Of a stretch of DNA of 64,000 nt, positions 26,055-38,209 are shown in pieces. Positions within the stretch are counted from its first letter, which is position 1; every line of letters begins with the position of its first letter. The translations under genes and the position numbers were made by a program. Where the stretch lies: contig JBBDHG010000061.1 of assembly GCA_037951165.1 (NCBI GenBank), positions 3,778,501 to 3,842,500 of the forward strand, written 5' to 3'. Source of the DNA: Lophius americanus (lineage: Eukaryota > Chordata > Actinopteri > Lophiiformes > Lophiidae). The notes beneath the pieces were generated by a model. That model was not told where the DNA came from. It saw only the letters and a list, made by a program, of their open reading frames with translations, and did not search any database.

Positions 26055-29000
26055 ATGGCAGCAATGCATGGACTCAAGATCACGCTGCTTATTTTCTTGG
26101 AGAAATTATTGCTGACAAACTCAAAAGGTATTGTAATACTTGATTTATGTTCCTGCAATTCAGAGATAACGTATGGATTCTGAACAAAGGAAATAAAATA
26201 GCATAAGAAAATGCTTAACTACTGTGTAAATTGTTTACTTATGATTTATTTTAGTATTGTTTTACTGTTACTTAATTGTAATTTGATTTTGAACTAATCT
26301 ATTTGCAGCTGATAGGAGGACGATGATCATAATGGCGTTGTGTTTGTGTGAGCAAATTATTTTTTTCAGAGTTCTGACAAATATTACAGAGCTTTGCATT
26401 CATCTATTTTTTTGCCATTTACACAAAAGTGTTTATGGTAAGAGTGTGTTTCTGGAAACACAGATTCATTTCAGTTAACAACTAGAAGACTGGTTGAACG
26501 CCGATGATTTCAATTAAGTTTCTATGCCAGAATATGGAAATAATAGATGTATCTACATCTGTATCTCCTTAGTATCTACATCTGTCCATCCGTTTCTCTG
26601 TTGACCTTTCTATAAATCTTATAATCCAATATTATAAATCCTATGGTTTTTTGTTTTACTGTTCAATGGATAGATGATATTAAGATGACGGTGGTGGTTG
26701 TTCATCTTCTCCGTCATATGTCCAAAACAATATGTACAACTATGGGCTCACCAGAGGAGTGGTGGATTTGTCAGATACTGCTGCATTTGTTGCACAATGT
26801 TTTAGGGTGTTGTTGGGGGCATATGTCTCAAACAGATGAGACTGTTGCCTTTCTGAGTTTTATTTCAGTAAAACATGATCATGCACTGAAATTTTCTACA
26901 TCTATGATAACCATTATTTTAAAGTGAATTTGTTCATTTGATCTAGATCACAGAGAGCTGCTACAGATAAAAAATTAGTTTTTCGGATCCAGTTCTTCTT
27001 ATAATCGTACTGTGAAGCAGAAGAGATATTACATCACGATATGATACCTGAAAGTCTTAGCTCAATATCAGGTGCATAATGCAATTAAAGAGAAGATAGG
27101 CAAAAAGATAAAATAGAATTCAAATCTAATAAAGTAATGTGAAATAAAATAGCTCTATTAATGAGGAGAGTGTGCAAAATAGAAAACAGAGCTATGCACT
27201 GCAAATAAGCCATAAAAATTGGAAAATGAGGTCACATATATGAAGAATTATACATTAAATTAAGTATTTCATGGTCATTTTAAATTATTATCTGCAGTAT
27301 CTGTAAGATTCACACTTTGGGAATCACTCCTGTAGAGAACAAAAGAACTTATTAATATCAAAATGAAAGACGGTCAATACGACTTTTAAATTCTGCGATT
27401 AAATATTCACATGATTTAGATTCATATTAATGCTTTTAAACGTATTTTTTGTAGCGTCAGATTTACTATCTCAAAGCTTCATTAGTAGATGCCAACGTAA
27501 CCTGTATCATCCCCGATGACTGCATCCTGCCCTGTAGCTTCAGACCCACTGGGACCGTGGTCATTCACTGGTACAAGCAGCAGATCCCCGTCCACAGCTA
27601 TTACTACAACAAAGACCAGTTTGGGCTCCAGAACAAGCACTTCAGTGGAAGAACGTGCTTGTTCAACTCTCAGATCCCTCATGGCAATGCCTCCCTGCTC
27701 CTCAGGAGGGTCAAAGTTCAAGACAAGGGCAGATACAAGTGCTACACAAGCACACGGAAAGGCAATCAGGAGATATTTGTCAACCTAGAGGTGAAAGGTC
27801 AGTACGATTCAACAGTATGAGAGTTTATATACAAGACATTATTTTATGATGTAACTAACTCTCTAGTTTCCTTTTGACTTTCCTCCTTGGCCTCTCATGG
27901 AATTTTTAGCTCTGGGTGGTGAAGCGTCTCCATTCAAATGACCTTCAAGGACGTGACAACATGCTGGAACATTTTTCACTTTTCTCCCTGCTTGTGCTGG
28001 GTTTTAAATGGCATAGGAATTGGACACTAGATATATACATTTCCAGTGTATTAGATACACGTAGCAGAACAATTTCCTCATGGAGATTATAATGTTCCTT
28101 TTTTGGGAGTAAAAAAAAAATTTGTCTTAGGTTGATTCAAATTTATGAGATTTTTTGGAGCATCAAAAAAAACTTCTGATCTGAAGCCGAGGATTATTCC
28201 AGATCTGATGATTTTGAAGGTTTGAATTTAAAGGATTCTTTGAAAATGTGCTACTGTGAGACAACAAATAAAAAGGTTACAGGCTTGAACTAAGATCAAA
28301 TAGTTTCTTAAACTGTTCGGTGTGATCTCAATGTATCAACTTTCCTTTCTGAGCTTGATCCTGCTATTTATGAAATATCTATTTTCTTAAATAACTATCA
28401 AACTACTAATGATATCAATGTGATTCAAATTGCTAGTGTTTTCATGACCAAGGAGTTATATTATTAGGGTCAAACTATGATGGCCAGGTTTCTTTTAGGT
28501 GAATGCTTTGGTGGAGTTAAAAGCTCTTCGAGTGCCGTCTGGTTTTGAGTAATGTCGGTAAAATATATCAAAAAAAGCCCTACCTAATAACGGCAACAGA
28601 AGTGAAATAATGTTCCAGAATCAACATTGGTACTAGGATCTAACAGAAATATAATCATTCAGTTTAATCAAAATATGATCAATTGGCCCAAAAAACTTCC
28701 TTGGCTTCAGATCCAAACTTCTGTAAGTATCAAGGGTGTTCTAAAGGATGAGATATTGGGTCTTGAGCAGCCATCTATGAGATCGGTGTAGAGTACAATC
28801 ACATAATCCAAAATTGTAGGAATCTAGGATTTTTCCATATCCATCTAATCTATCTAATCTATCTATCTTAACCTTCACATTACATAAATGCAGCATCACT
28901 GTATTTATAAGACAGGCACTTCAGGGGCCAATCAAATTCCAGCTAGGAAATTGCCCCGCACATAAGGAGAAGGGATTTTTACATTATTTGTATGTTACAA

Positions 29001-30826
29001 TACGCACATTACAGCACTCTCAAACTTTTTGTAGTCAAAGTAAATATGTGGGTTTCAATGGTTTAGTTGCACATCAGCCAATCTAGTAGATGTTACAGAA
29101 TCACAGAAAAAATCGTTTTTTGCTCTTACTATTGTCTTGGTTTTTTTTCATAGCTCTCATCCAATCAGTGATCATTGAGATGACTGATGAGATGGTCACA
29201 TGCTCCTCTCACAGCATCTACCCCGTACCTCAGGTGACCTGGGCCATAGACCCGCCCTCCAGCCAGCAAGCTCTGGCAAATTCAACCATCAAAACCACAG
29301 ACCACAAGGGTCTGTTCAGTGTGGAGGGCTCTCTGAGGATTCTGGGTAATATCTCCAACATAACCTACATCTGCTCTTTCATATCGTCTGACAAGACCGA
29401 AGTATGGACTGCCTCTTGGAAAATCCAAGGTGTGGTTTAGTTGCATAATTTTCCGATTGACAAAGAAAAAACAATTACATATAAAAAAATTTAAATGAAT
29501 GTATATTTTTCAGATGATGTAACACAGGAGGAGGGCCACACACTGTCTATTCCTTGCTTCGCCCCACGCAATTTTCAGAATTTCTCCCTCACCTGGACCT
29601 TCGCTACGTCCAGTGAGCCCGCAGTCATCTTGAGATATGACACAAAAACCAGACACACCTTTAACCTGTGGGATGGTCACGCTGACCTGGACCAGGACCT
29701 GCTTCCTCTGGGAGATGGATCTCTTCTGCTCCTCATGCCAGAGACTGAGGAACACACTGGGACCTATACCTGCACTTTCTTAGGCCCTCAGAGTAAACAC
29801 ATTGTCCAGACCAAAATAAACATCACAATTTCTTTAATAAGTGAGTATTTCAGGGAAGATGTGAAAATAACAAAGGAGAAAAGAAACTATTCACAAACAA
29901 AGATGTGTCTGCTCCGCAGGTGCGGATGAGAAGAACATTAAGAGGTCATGGTGGGGCACTGTAGCCTCTGTAGCCTTTTTCTTATTCACCATCATCATCG
30001 CTCTCCCTCAATGCTTAAGACAAAGAGGTATGTTGGACATTCCAGTTTAAAATGTATGTAGTGGAAAATGGATGTGGACTTCGTTGACAGATGAGTGTTG
30101 GATCTATGCTTTTTTGAGCCCTGCTATCTGGTAATGACTGAAATGTTAGGTTTTCCATCAATGACCACACGGTGGCAGTGTCTGCACCAACTCCTACCCA
30201 TTTTATAAACTGATGGTCACTTTGTTTAGATTATTTGCCAGAGAACAAAATCAATGCTGATGCATTCTGCTAATTAACAACCAATCAGACCATAAAATAG
30301 CTTTTTGGTGGAGACTGTGATAATACAAACTTTGCCGTTCTCCATCTGTTTTAATATTGACAAATCAAAAATCACTACGACTCTATATGGCGTGGGTCCT
30401 TGGGCAAGACCCTGAACCCCCTCACCGAAGGCTTCACAACTGCTCCCTATGTGTCTAAGAGAATATTTTGTACTTGTATGACTGTGTGATCAATAAAGAC
30501 AAACGTAGAGCGCATTATAGTCCAATATCGCATGCCAAATTTGAAATGGCTATTTACTGTTGCTGAACTAATTTTGACTTTCTCTTCCTGGTGCAGAACT
30601 GGAAACAACAGCAGCCACACACAAATACAACGGAGCAGCTATTGCTGAGGGCGGGCTTCATATAGACTTGCACACTGCCTCATGCTTAATCGGCCAACAT
30701 GGAGTTGAATGCATTAGACCTCAACTGCAGGATATACTGGCAGGCAGTGCTCAAAACACAGCAGAAGACTGCATTGTGGCTTTACCACAGGGCACAAAAA
30801 TAGAACCAGAACAAGGTGGCCAGTAG
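26055..30826 (+). CDS. hhla2: HHLA2 / B7-H7-like immune co-signalling ligand, complete (copy 1)
   Basis: Six coding exons: 26055-26127, 27477-27797, 29154-29429, 29514-29840, 29920-30027 and 30597-30826, giving 444 aa. All introns are phase 1, as usual for Ig-domain genes. Exon 1 encodes the signal peptide (MHGLKITLLIFLEKLLL). Exon 2 is an IgV domain (about 26-131) with B-strand ILPCSF, VVIHWYKQQ and F-strand GRYKCY. Exon 3 is an IgC domain (about 132-223; MVTCSS, VTWAIDPP, ITYICSF). Exon 4 is a second IgV domain (about 224-332; LSIPCF, FSLTWTF, TGTYTCTF). Exon 5 is the transmembrane segment (VASVAFFLFTIIIALP) and exon 6 a 76-residue tail with no ITIM. V-C-V order and VVIHW, VHSYY and GNASL..RRV match human HHLA2, a B7-family ligand on antigen-presenting cells. 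Several N-glycosylation sequons are present. The exon 2 acceptor (ctcaaag|CT) was chosen because only it keeps phase. Confidence 0.93.
28178..28713. mobile_element. MITE-like element with 15-bp terminal inverted repeats, hhla2 intron 2
   Basis: The ends read GATCTGAAGCCGAGG (left) and CCTTGGCTTCAGATC (right), inverted with one mismatch. No coding capacity. A nearly identical inverted copy lies at 31672-32169, beyond hhla2 exon 6. 'aacttct' flanks both sides and may be part of a target-site duplication. Confidence 0.7.
30385..30505 (+). repeat. SINE-like repeat in hhla2 intron 5
   Basis: It contains 'gggcaagaccctgaaccccc', 'cacaactgctccctatgtg' and the tail 'tatgactgtgtgatcaataa'. This is the same motif order as at 788-975. 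Its duplicate is at about 41759-41880. Confidence 0.55.
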
Positions 30827-31125
30827 GACCACCTATGGAAGGAAATGAAGGGCTGCAATCCAGCAGTCTGCAGACCGATGGATTTGACAACGGTCGATCC
30901 AGGCCTCTGGACATTAACTTCATATAATTTGCAGATTCATTCATTCATTTGAACTACAAGCTACTGGATGAGGCACAGAAACTACCTTCAAAACAAGGTT
31001 GAAAAATGGTGAAGTTCTCAAACATCACATGCATATTCATGTCTTCATCATCTGCATTCATTAGCAGGACTGTACAATGCAAAAGAAGGACCGAGCTATC
31101 ATGCCTTTAAATAGTAAGTATAGTA

Positions 31126-31131
31126 AATAAA
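31126..31131 (+). terminator. Candidate poly(A) signal of hhla2 copy 1
   Basis: AATAAA occurs 300 bases after the hhla2 stop. The counterpart in copy 2 is at 42500-42505. Confidence 0.4.
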
Positions 31132-31671
31132 TGGATCTTTTTTGAACACTGTATGTCCTGCAGAACACTTGAAAACATGTTGTCTCTATGTGCATAGACA
31201 TATTCATTTGGGTTCCGCTCTGGTTAAAGTTGCATATAAACACTACAAAAGTAACAAACATGCCTCATTATTTCAGGGTGCAGAGGAAGTTCTACTTTTG
31301 TCAATTTCTGCTATCCTTTCATGCAGAATGAAATAAGTGGACAGTGTCAGCTGTACAGTTTCATTTATTACACTGGCATCTGCTTCATTACGTACGAAAA
31401 CCACAGCTTAGTGCAACAGTTGCGGTAGCGTCCGTAGTGACTGAGTAACCGGTCTTATATCTTATACTTGATGTTATCTGCAAATCTGCTGAACCCGCAG
31501 CGTTAAAAGGGAGAAAGAATGGTGGTGGGGAACTTATAATATTGGATTTTCCATAATATTGTGGACCATCCAGGAGGATCTTCGAATTATTTGTTTTGAA
31601 TATCTGTTCTTGATATTTACTTTGACAGATTGTGTTTTTATTTTTGGTTTTGTTTTGTCTCGGGCCAATTG

Positions 31672-32169
31672 ATCATATTTTGATTAAACTGAATGATTAT
31701 ATTTCTGTTAGATCCTAGTACCAATGTTGATTCTGGAACATTTTTTCACTTCTGTTGCTGTTATTAGGTAGGGCTTTTTTTTGATATATTTTACCAACAT
31801 TACTCAAAACCAGACGGCACTCAAAGAGCTTTTAACTCCACCAAAGCATTCATCTAAAAGAAACGTGGCCTTCATAGTTTGACCCTAATAATATAACTCC
31901 TTGGTCATGAAAACACTAGAAATTGGAATCACATTGATATCATTAGTAGTTTGGTAGTTATTTAAGAAAATAGATATTTTTTTTGATTAGCAGGATCAAG
32001 CTCAGAAATTAAAGTTGATACATTGAGATCAAACCGAACAGTTTAAGAAACTATTGGATCTTAGTTCAAGCCTGTTTATTTGTTGTCTCACAGTAGCACA
32101 ATTTCAAAGAATCTTTTAAATTCAAACCTTCAAAATCATCAGATCTGGAATAATCCTCGGCTTCAGATC
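31672..32169. mobile_element. Inverted partner of the hhla2 intron-2 MITE
   Basis: It is the reverse complement of 28178-28690 with few changes. The right end CCTCGGCTTCAGATC is intact; the left end lacks the last ~20 bases of the element. Together with the intron-2 copy it brackets hhla2 exons 3-6. Confidence 0.75.
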
Positions 32170-34664
32170 CAATTTTTTTATAATGATTTCAAATAAATAA
32201 AATAATTCTAATTGTAGGTATTATCTAGTTAAAAAAATATATTGACATTGTACATTGATTATTCCACCATGGTTCCACCTAAAACATCTGGATCCACGTG
32301 ATGATCCAGATCACCACCAAAATGAGACTGGGCACTGGGCCATTCCCTGCCTCCTCAAACTCACTTAGTAATCGGAGAAATGCTGCTCAGAAAGGCAGGC
32401 GGGCAGAAATAAAAATACCCAGTCATGAACAGCTCATGATGTTCCACCACTACACATATTTGGATCCACAGTCCATAGTCCAGATCTGGAAGATTAAAAT
32501 ATAGATTGACAAATGTACTAATTACTGTATATTGGTTTAATGTGTTCCATTCTAGAGGGGTAGAGAAAACATGTCGGTCAGAACTCAAAAAAGTACCATG
32601 GACCGTTTGTGTGAAAGGTGAGAAGTTAAACTTCCCAGGGCAATGTAAGTAGTTGCCATTACTTAGTTTGGCAATATGCAGATCCAGATGAGGCCACATC
32701 ATCTTAGCAGCACAGTACCAGTGTGTGTTCCATGCTCTGGATGCAAACACTGATGATCTCCTCACTGTGAATACTAAAATGAAGTCCTCAGAAGGCTGTT
32801 CTCAAAAAATATATAAAATGTTCTTCGACCTTCTGTATGGATCCATGTATGTGTGATTAACACATCACTGTCAATCTATTTTCATATAATAAATATTTTT
32901 AACTGTATGCTGGTAGTTTTGTCTTCTTAATGCTGATATACCAACATATATAATATATAACTCATATAAAAAGCGGTTACAGGATTTTGTTTGGATTCTT
33001 TCACACTGTTAAGATTTACGGAGTGCGAAAATAAAGTTTGCAGAGATATGTACTCTCTTCTTAAATGGCATTGAGACTGATCATGTTGTCATCAGGGGTC
33101 GCAGAAAACTCAGAGTGAGTGTGTATCTGTCAATAGAAACTTCATCGGGTGCGTGACGGTTTCAGAAAGAGATTAAAATTGAATTGCAGGGTTAGGCATG
33201 TACGCATGCACACAACCTTGGAGGTGGTAGTATAAGTTAAAAATGAAAACAAGATGTGTGTTCCTAGTTTAACAACAAACATTGCCTAAATGTTTTGGCC
33301 TTGTGTGATTGGGCAAGACATTTGAGACTTCTCACACTGTGACTCAGATCTCCCAACAATTGCTAGACTTGATCACACAGCCTTTTTCAAAATCTGAGAC
33401 CAATTTTTCTTTCATCTCCCTCCCGCACTCTACACAATGATTTCAGTATGAAGTTTTTCAAGATGCAAACACATGCAACGGATTTAGCAATTGTTGTGTA
33501 TGGTTACTGAAAAACTTTTCCTCGTCCTTTGAACAGGAAGAGGAATAATATTTCATTGTCTTTGACAATTAACTTTTTTATGCTGGCAATAAATTTCAAG
33601 TGTTTCACTTTTCAAATAAGACCTTCCTGTGATGTACATGTCGTTTTACTTTCCTGAAATAGTAAAGAAGGAAAATGAGACACAGACCTATGTGTGTGTG
33701 TGTGTGTGTGTGTATGTGTGTGTGTGCGAGTGCGCGCCCGTTTATGATAAAGACCCCGGCTCTGTGTCTGGAAGTAATCATCTCTTCTAGCCTGCGCTCC
33801 ACAGCCCCCTCCCTATGATGTAATTGGAGTGTTTTGTATGATGGTTCAGGATTTTCAGAGGGATTCAGGGGAATTTTCCAAAGTCACTTTTTTATTCATT
33901 CAACTCCGTGAACTTGTTTATTTATACTCTATATCTGATTGACTTTTTATGGCCACAAGCCACGAGGTTTGTTTTTTACATAAATCCGTCAGATCAAAGA
34001 ATGATGAGTGTGTTACATATTGTCATTGATTCCTTGTGGGTAGTGACTCTGATCATGAGGTTTTTTTTTACTCTTTGTCTATGCAGGTTAGGAGGGGGAG
34101 TGAGGTTGGCTCGGTTTTCAACACAACGGCGGGGCCTCCTCCCGCCTCCACAAACTGCTGATACAACAAACTTCCAGTCAATTTGTTTCTTCTTTTACAA
34201 CTTTGTGCACTGATGGCTACTCTTGCTTTTTCTCCATCAGACATTGTGGGAAGACCTCCTTGAGAAAAACAGGGAGGAGTTTTGTTGTGTTTTGTGTTAA
34301 TAGAATTGCTGGATGGCAGGGAAACTGTTCCCAGGGTAAATGAAATGTTCTGACGGTTCAGTCTAGGATACTGACACTAACATTGTCACACAACTGGTAC
34401 TGCTCTACAGTTATCCTATCAAACCCTGTGCCTCCATGCTGGGATATTATATAGTGATAACATGATACTGGAGCTTCTTGATTATTACAAAGCCAAAGGT
34501 CAGAATCAGTAGAAGATTGGGAAAAAGGTAAAAGTAGTGATTCTTTTCAATATACTTATACTTAATAACTTATATGGTGATGCTGCCTCCTCATTTCCAT
34601 CCCGCTTGTCTATTTTCTATGGAGCACTATTCTCTGTGCAACCAGTGAGGGGCAGCAGCCCAGC
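32170..34664. other. Spacer between hhla2 copy 1 and the phldb2 5' copy
   Basis: No supported exon. Sequence around 32260-32500 ('ggatccacgtgatgatccagatcaccaccaaaa') looks like a dispersed repeat. A (TG)n tract is at 33691-33726. The phldb2 promoter probably lies toward the end, upstream of 34665. Confidence 0.4.
33691..33726. repeat. (TG)n microsatellite
   Basis: A TG run with one interruption. The copy-2 counterpart (45063-45100) is slightly longer, one of the visible differences between duplicates. Confidence 0.9.
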
Positions 34665-35943
34665 ATGATGTTGCAAACTATGCACTCCTCCTCCTCCTCC
34701 CCTTACTCTGAGCAGAGAATTGAGGTGGGAGGAGAGGGGAAAGGGTCTCCTGTCTGGTCCTTTGTCATGGGAAGACTTGGGGAGACTCTGCTGTTTGATG
34801 CAGAGAGCGAGGGCTTCATCTCCAGGATCAAAACACACGCCAGAAACTATGTGAATGGGACAGAAAACAAAGGTTAGTAGATTTTTTTTCTTCTCAAAAA
34901 GTTGGTTGTGTAACTTTTAGTTTCCTGGTGGTTACAACCAGTGATGCTCTGGAAAAATCAAATTGCTGCATTTAGTCCAATTTAGTCAGACTTTACGTAT
35001 CTCTTCAAAGGAAAGCTTAAATTATTATTAAGTAAATTAGTTACGTCATTATTCATAGTTTTTGCCAAATGTAAAGCTGTTGACATAAAATTACAAATAA
35101 GACTTGACTGAGGCAAATTAAAATACATTATGTTGAGGCCACAGTTATCTGGCTTTGTTAAAACGATGGAGGGTGTTGGTTCTCATCGAAGGTTAACTCC
35201 CAATAAGTCAATATTCCTGATAAGTGACCATTAAGATAAAGTGGATGAGAGCCAATGGTGTGTAGACTGCATTGCTGTGTGACTGTATATGTGTGAATGC
35301 AGATGAGCTCTCAGCATGACGTTCAGTCAGAATATCATAAAATCAGTCAAACGACTTTTGAGCAAGTTCATGCATATCTTACAAAAGACAAATGTAACAA
35401 AAAAACTTGGATTTTTTTATTCAAGTGATTTCAGTACAAATTAAATTTTGATACATTTTCAAATATGTTTAGCCTTTTTCTACTTTAAAAAAAATGGTTT
35501 TAATCATAACATAAAAGAATGTTCTGAAATTAAAACGATCGATAGTGCCGGTATTAGTTTGTGTATAACCTTTGAGAAAATCTGAAACATGAAGTTTGTC
35601 TTGAGAATGAATGGAGAGTTAAGGTAAAATCAGTTTAAATTTTTGAATTGTGAAATCTTCACAGTGTTACCACACATTAGATTTAAAAAAAAACAAAAAC
35701 AAAAAACAAACATACATACGTCAGTGTCCATTCCTTAAACGGTTTGCCTGTCTGAGGGTTAATGATCTGCTGGCCTGTAGTCTGGCTCATGCAGTAAAAA
35801 CTCTAGCTCTCCCTTTTTTTCAGGCGGTCTCCAGAATGAACTCATGCTGATTGATTGTGTGACTGTGTAAAAGGATACCCTACTTCCTGTAGGCCCTCTC
35901 TCCAGACACCACGACCAGAAAACCTTGGATCGGCCATCTCTGT

Positions 35944-36050
35944 TTTTTCTGTGCTGTGTGTGAGTGTGAGAGTGAGTGTGAGAGAGAGACACACACACAG
36001 GGAGATAGAGAGACAGAGAGACAGAGAGACAGAGAGACAGAGAGACTGTC
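35944..36050. repeat. (GAGAGACA)n / GT-GA microsatellite
   Basis: 'gtgtgagtgtgagag' is followed by 'gagagacagagagacagaga' units. The copy-2 equivalent is 47333-47425, with a different unit count. Confidence 0.85.
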
Positions 36051-36538
36051 TGTAAAATCTGTAAAGAATTTGACTTTTCATTTTAAAACACTAGCACTAG
36101 AACCTAGAATTTTCATTCTGGTCTTCCTAAGCTGCAGTATGTTGAACCATGCAGTCTGGGGACCTAAGGATGTGTCCGTCTGTGATTTGCTTTGGTTCAT
36201 CACTTATTGATTTCATCTTTAGCACTTCTCAGAGAAGGCAGTGAGTAGGGCCACGCAGTGATGTTGAGGGCTTAACATTGTCGTTGGAAAAAGTTGGAGT
36301 TTGATTTATAGTTAATGATTAAAAAATACATACTGCCCTAAATAAAGGTCAGTTCAAAATACAAAAACACTTGATACATAATGACTTGAGACTGTGACCG
36401 GTGCAAATATATAATATAGTATTATATTCACTATTCGGTTGAAATTGTAATTTTTTCCTTTTGAAAAGATCATAGATCAAATATCAATTAAGAGCAGAGT
36501 GTCGCTTTTACGGGTTTTTATTGGCAACGCTGTAGGCA

Positions 36539-36575
36539 TTTCTATGCCTGTCTACACTGTAACCAGGCATAGAAA
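36539..36575. repeat. 12-bp hairpin upstream of a phldb2 first exon
   Basis: TTTCTATGCCTG (36539-36550), 13-base loop, CAGGCATAGAAA (36564-36575). It is also present in copy 2. Confidence 0.6.
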
Positions 36576-37552
36576 TTTTCCTCTTGGTCTGTTTTCCTAC
36601 TCAGTCTTTTGGAAAGGTTATTTTTTTTCTTACTCATGAAATGTACACATCTGAAATATCTGCTTGAGTAGAGATATTTTGGAGAGAGTTTTTAGAGGAT
36701 GAGGATAACACAAGGCATTTTTTAATTCCCTATATTGTATTCCGATATTTACAATTAGTAGAATATACAAGATGTGATGTCATTTCTTTGCGGTCTTCCG
36801 TGTTTGTGAGATTTATATTGATTTTTGCTTCTTGTGGAAAAAAGCTCACAGGGCACTGCTGAACTCTGCATCCTCAGACTGAATCAAAGAAAAGGGGGTC
36901 AGTGATGAAAAGCATGTTTCCGCCTAGGAGTGCCGTCGCCACGCTGGGCTACGGCTCTGGTAAGAAATCATTCAAAATGAGATTTAGATTTTCTTGTAAT
37001 ATCCAAATGACAGTGATCACTTTAATTCAGTCATTCAGCAGCAGATCCCAATATACAGTCATATATTATACACTTTACACCATCATTAGCTGAATGACAA
37101 TAGGTAATATCAGTTTAACCGGCTAACAATGATAAGTAAATAATAATAAATAAGTAAAAGAAAAGATGTATTAGTTGAATACTCCATGAAGTTTTTTATC
37201 TGGGTAACTTTCTTTTATCTGAAACCTCTTAAAGTTCATATAGTAAACAATGCCGTAAGGGGACGTAATAGTCTATGCACTTTATGCCATCCTCTGAACA
37301 TACAGCCATTGCTATCAACATTTATTTGATATAAATATATAAATCATAAAAAATACTTGGAGAATGTGCATTATCGATGGGACTTGTGCCATGACTTTTG
37401 GACTTTAGTGTTTACTGTCCTGTTTAAGCAAAGACCGTGATGCATTCTGGTTTGTTTTGGTCCACCAACATTCTTCCATTTTTAGAAGAGGCTTAACCTC
37501 TGATTGAGCCGATGTTTGTTTTGGGCTCAGAACTGTATTAGACCAAATCCTT

Positions 37553-37559
37553 CACATAC

Positions 37560-37643
<84 letters not shown>

Positions 37644-37668
37644 GCAAGCACGCACGCAAGCACGCACG

Positions 37669-37701
<33 letters not shown>
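37553..37701. repeat. (CA)n microsatellite before the phldb2 large exon, copy 1
   Basis: About 150 bases of CA repeats with GC and AA interruptions, ending about 70 bases before the acceptor at 37770. The interruption pattern differs from the copy at 48932-49077. Confidence 0.9.
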
Positions 37702-37707
<6 letters not shown>

Positions 37708-38182
37708 GATCTCTCTCACCTAGTCTAAAATGGGTAGGCTTTCATGCTCTGATTACTGTTTTTTCCACAGACTGTGTTAAGATTGAGCCTAGCGGTGCTG
37801 GCCCAGTGGGTGGGACGTTGCTGAGGGGCTCCCGTTCAAAGGCAGAGCTACAGGACCTGATGGAGACCCTGCAACGGAGGAAGAGTGCTCTGGAGGCGAG
37901 TTTGAGGGCAGCTGAGTGCAGCCGTAAGTACCTCAGCCAGCCTTCACCTGTTGGATCCCACTCCACCAGGCCACTTTCCCTTCTCAGCAATACCGACCGC
38001 CCTCCATCTGCTTCCAGAACATTCTCCTACATGACCAGCAGCAGTGTGCCTCCATCACCTCGCCAAGGTGAACGCCAGTTGACCCATAATGGCTTGTTCC
38101 GCCATCCCCACTCTCGCCACCAATCGCAAGACAACCTCCTCTCTGGTGGAATGGATGGAAGCTCTCCGCTCTCCTCCTATGG

Positions 38183-38209
38183 GAGACATATGTTGGGGGC
38201 ATATGTCTC
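38183..38209 (+). other. Duplication junction with 10-bp inverted repeat
   Basis: phldb2 exon sequence ends 'tcctatggg' at 38183. Seven extra bases 'agacata' follow (38184-38190), and then hhla2 intron sequence starts 'tgttggggg'. The result is GAGACATATG (38183-38192), spacer TTGGGGG, CATATGTCTC (38200-38209): a perfect inverted repeat absent from both parent sequences. It reads as a templated insertion copied from the incoming end. Confidence 0.9.

Larger units (their letters stand above)
26811..38183 (+). repeat. Tandem duplication unit, copy 1 (11,373 bases)
   Basis: The segment from 'tgttgggggcatatgtctc' in hhla2 intron 1 to 'tcctatggg' inside the phldb2 large exon is repeated in the same orientation at 38191-49559. 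The bases just outside (26810 and 38184) differ from the partner copy, which fixes the ends. It holds hhla2 exons 2-6 and the phldb2 5' exons. Confidence 0.97.
34665..38183 (+). pseudogene. phldb2: Truncated 5' copy of PHLDB2, cut inside the large exon
   Basis: This is the first-copy equivalent of the intact phldb2 5' end: candidate first exons 34665-34872 and 36905-36959 (both ending phase 1), then the large exon from 37771. The exon matches 49147 onward until 'tcctatggg' at 38183, then runs into hhla2 intron sequence. The frame continues for eleven foreign residues (RHMLGAYVSNR) and stops at 38217-38219. The exon's own donor, every coiled-coil exon and the PH domain are missing, so at most about 165 residues of the disordered N-terminus could be made. 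The reading frame is otherwise intact, consistent with a very recent truncation. It could still donate a promoter and first exon to the hhla2 copy downstream. Confidence 0.9.

Noticed and set aside
26643..26927. 94-codon plus-strand open frame across the duplication start
   Set aside because: Intronic; the frame is a chance opening and is only partly shared by copy 2, where it is fused to the phldb2 exon.
32361..32765. 134-codon minus-strand open frame downstream of hhla2
   Set aside because: Broken in the second copy (only part stays open), and overlaps dispersed repeat sequence; not conserved as coding.
34665..34872. Independent small gene starting MMLQTMHSSSS
   Set aside because: It ends at a splice donor whose phase matches the phldb2 large exon; better treated as an alternative phldb2 first exon (copy 1).
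37553..37701. Regularly spaced CACGCA units suggestive of a CRISPR-like array
   Set aside because: Simple CA/CG microsatellite in a vertebrate intron; no unique spacers.
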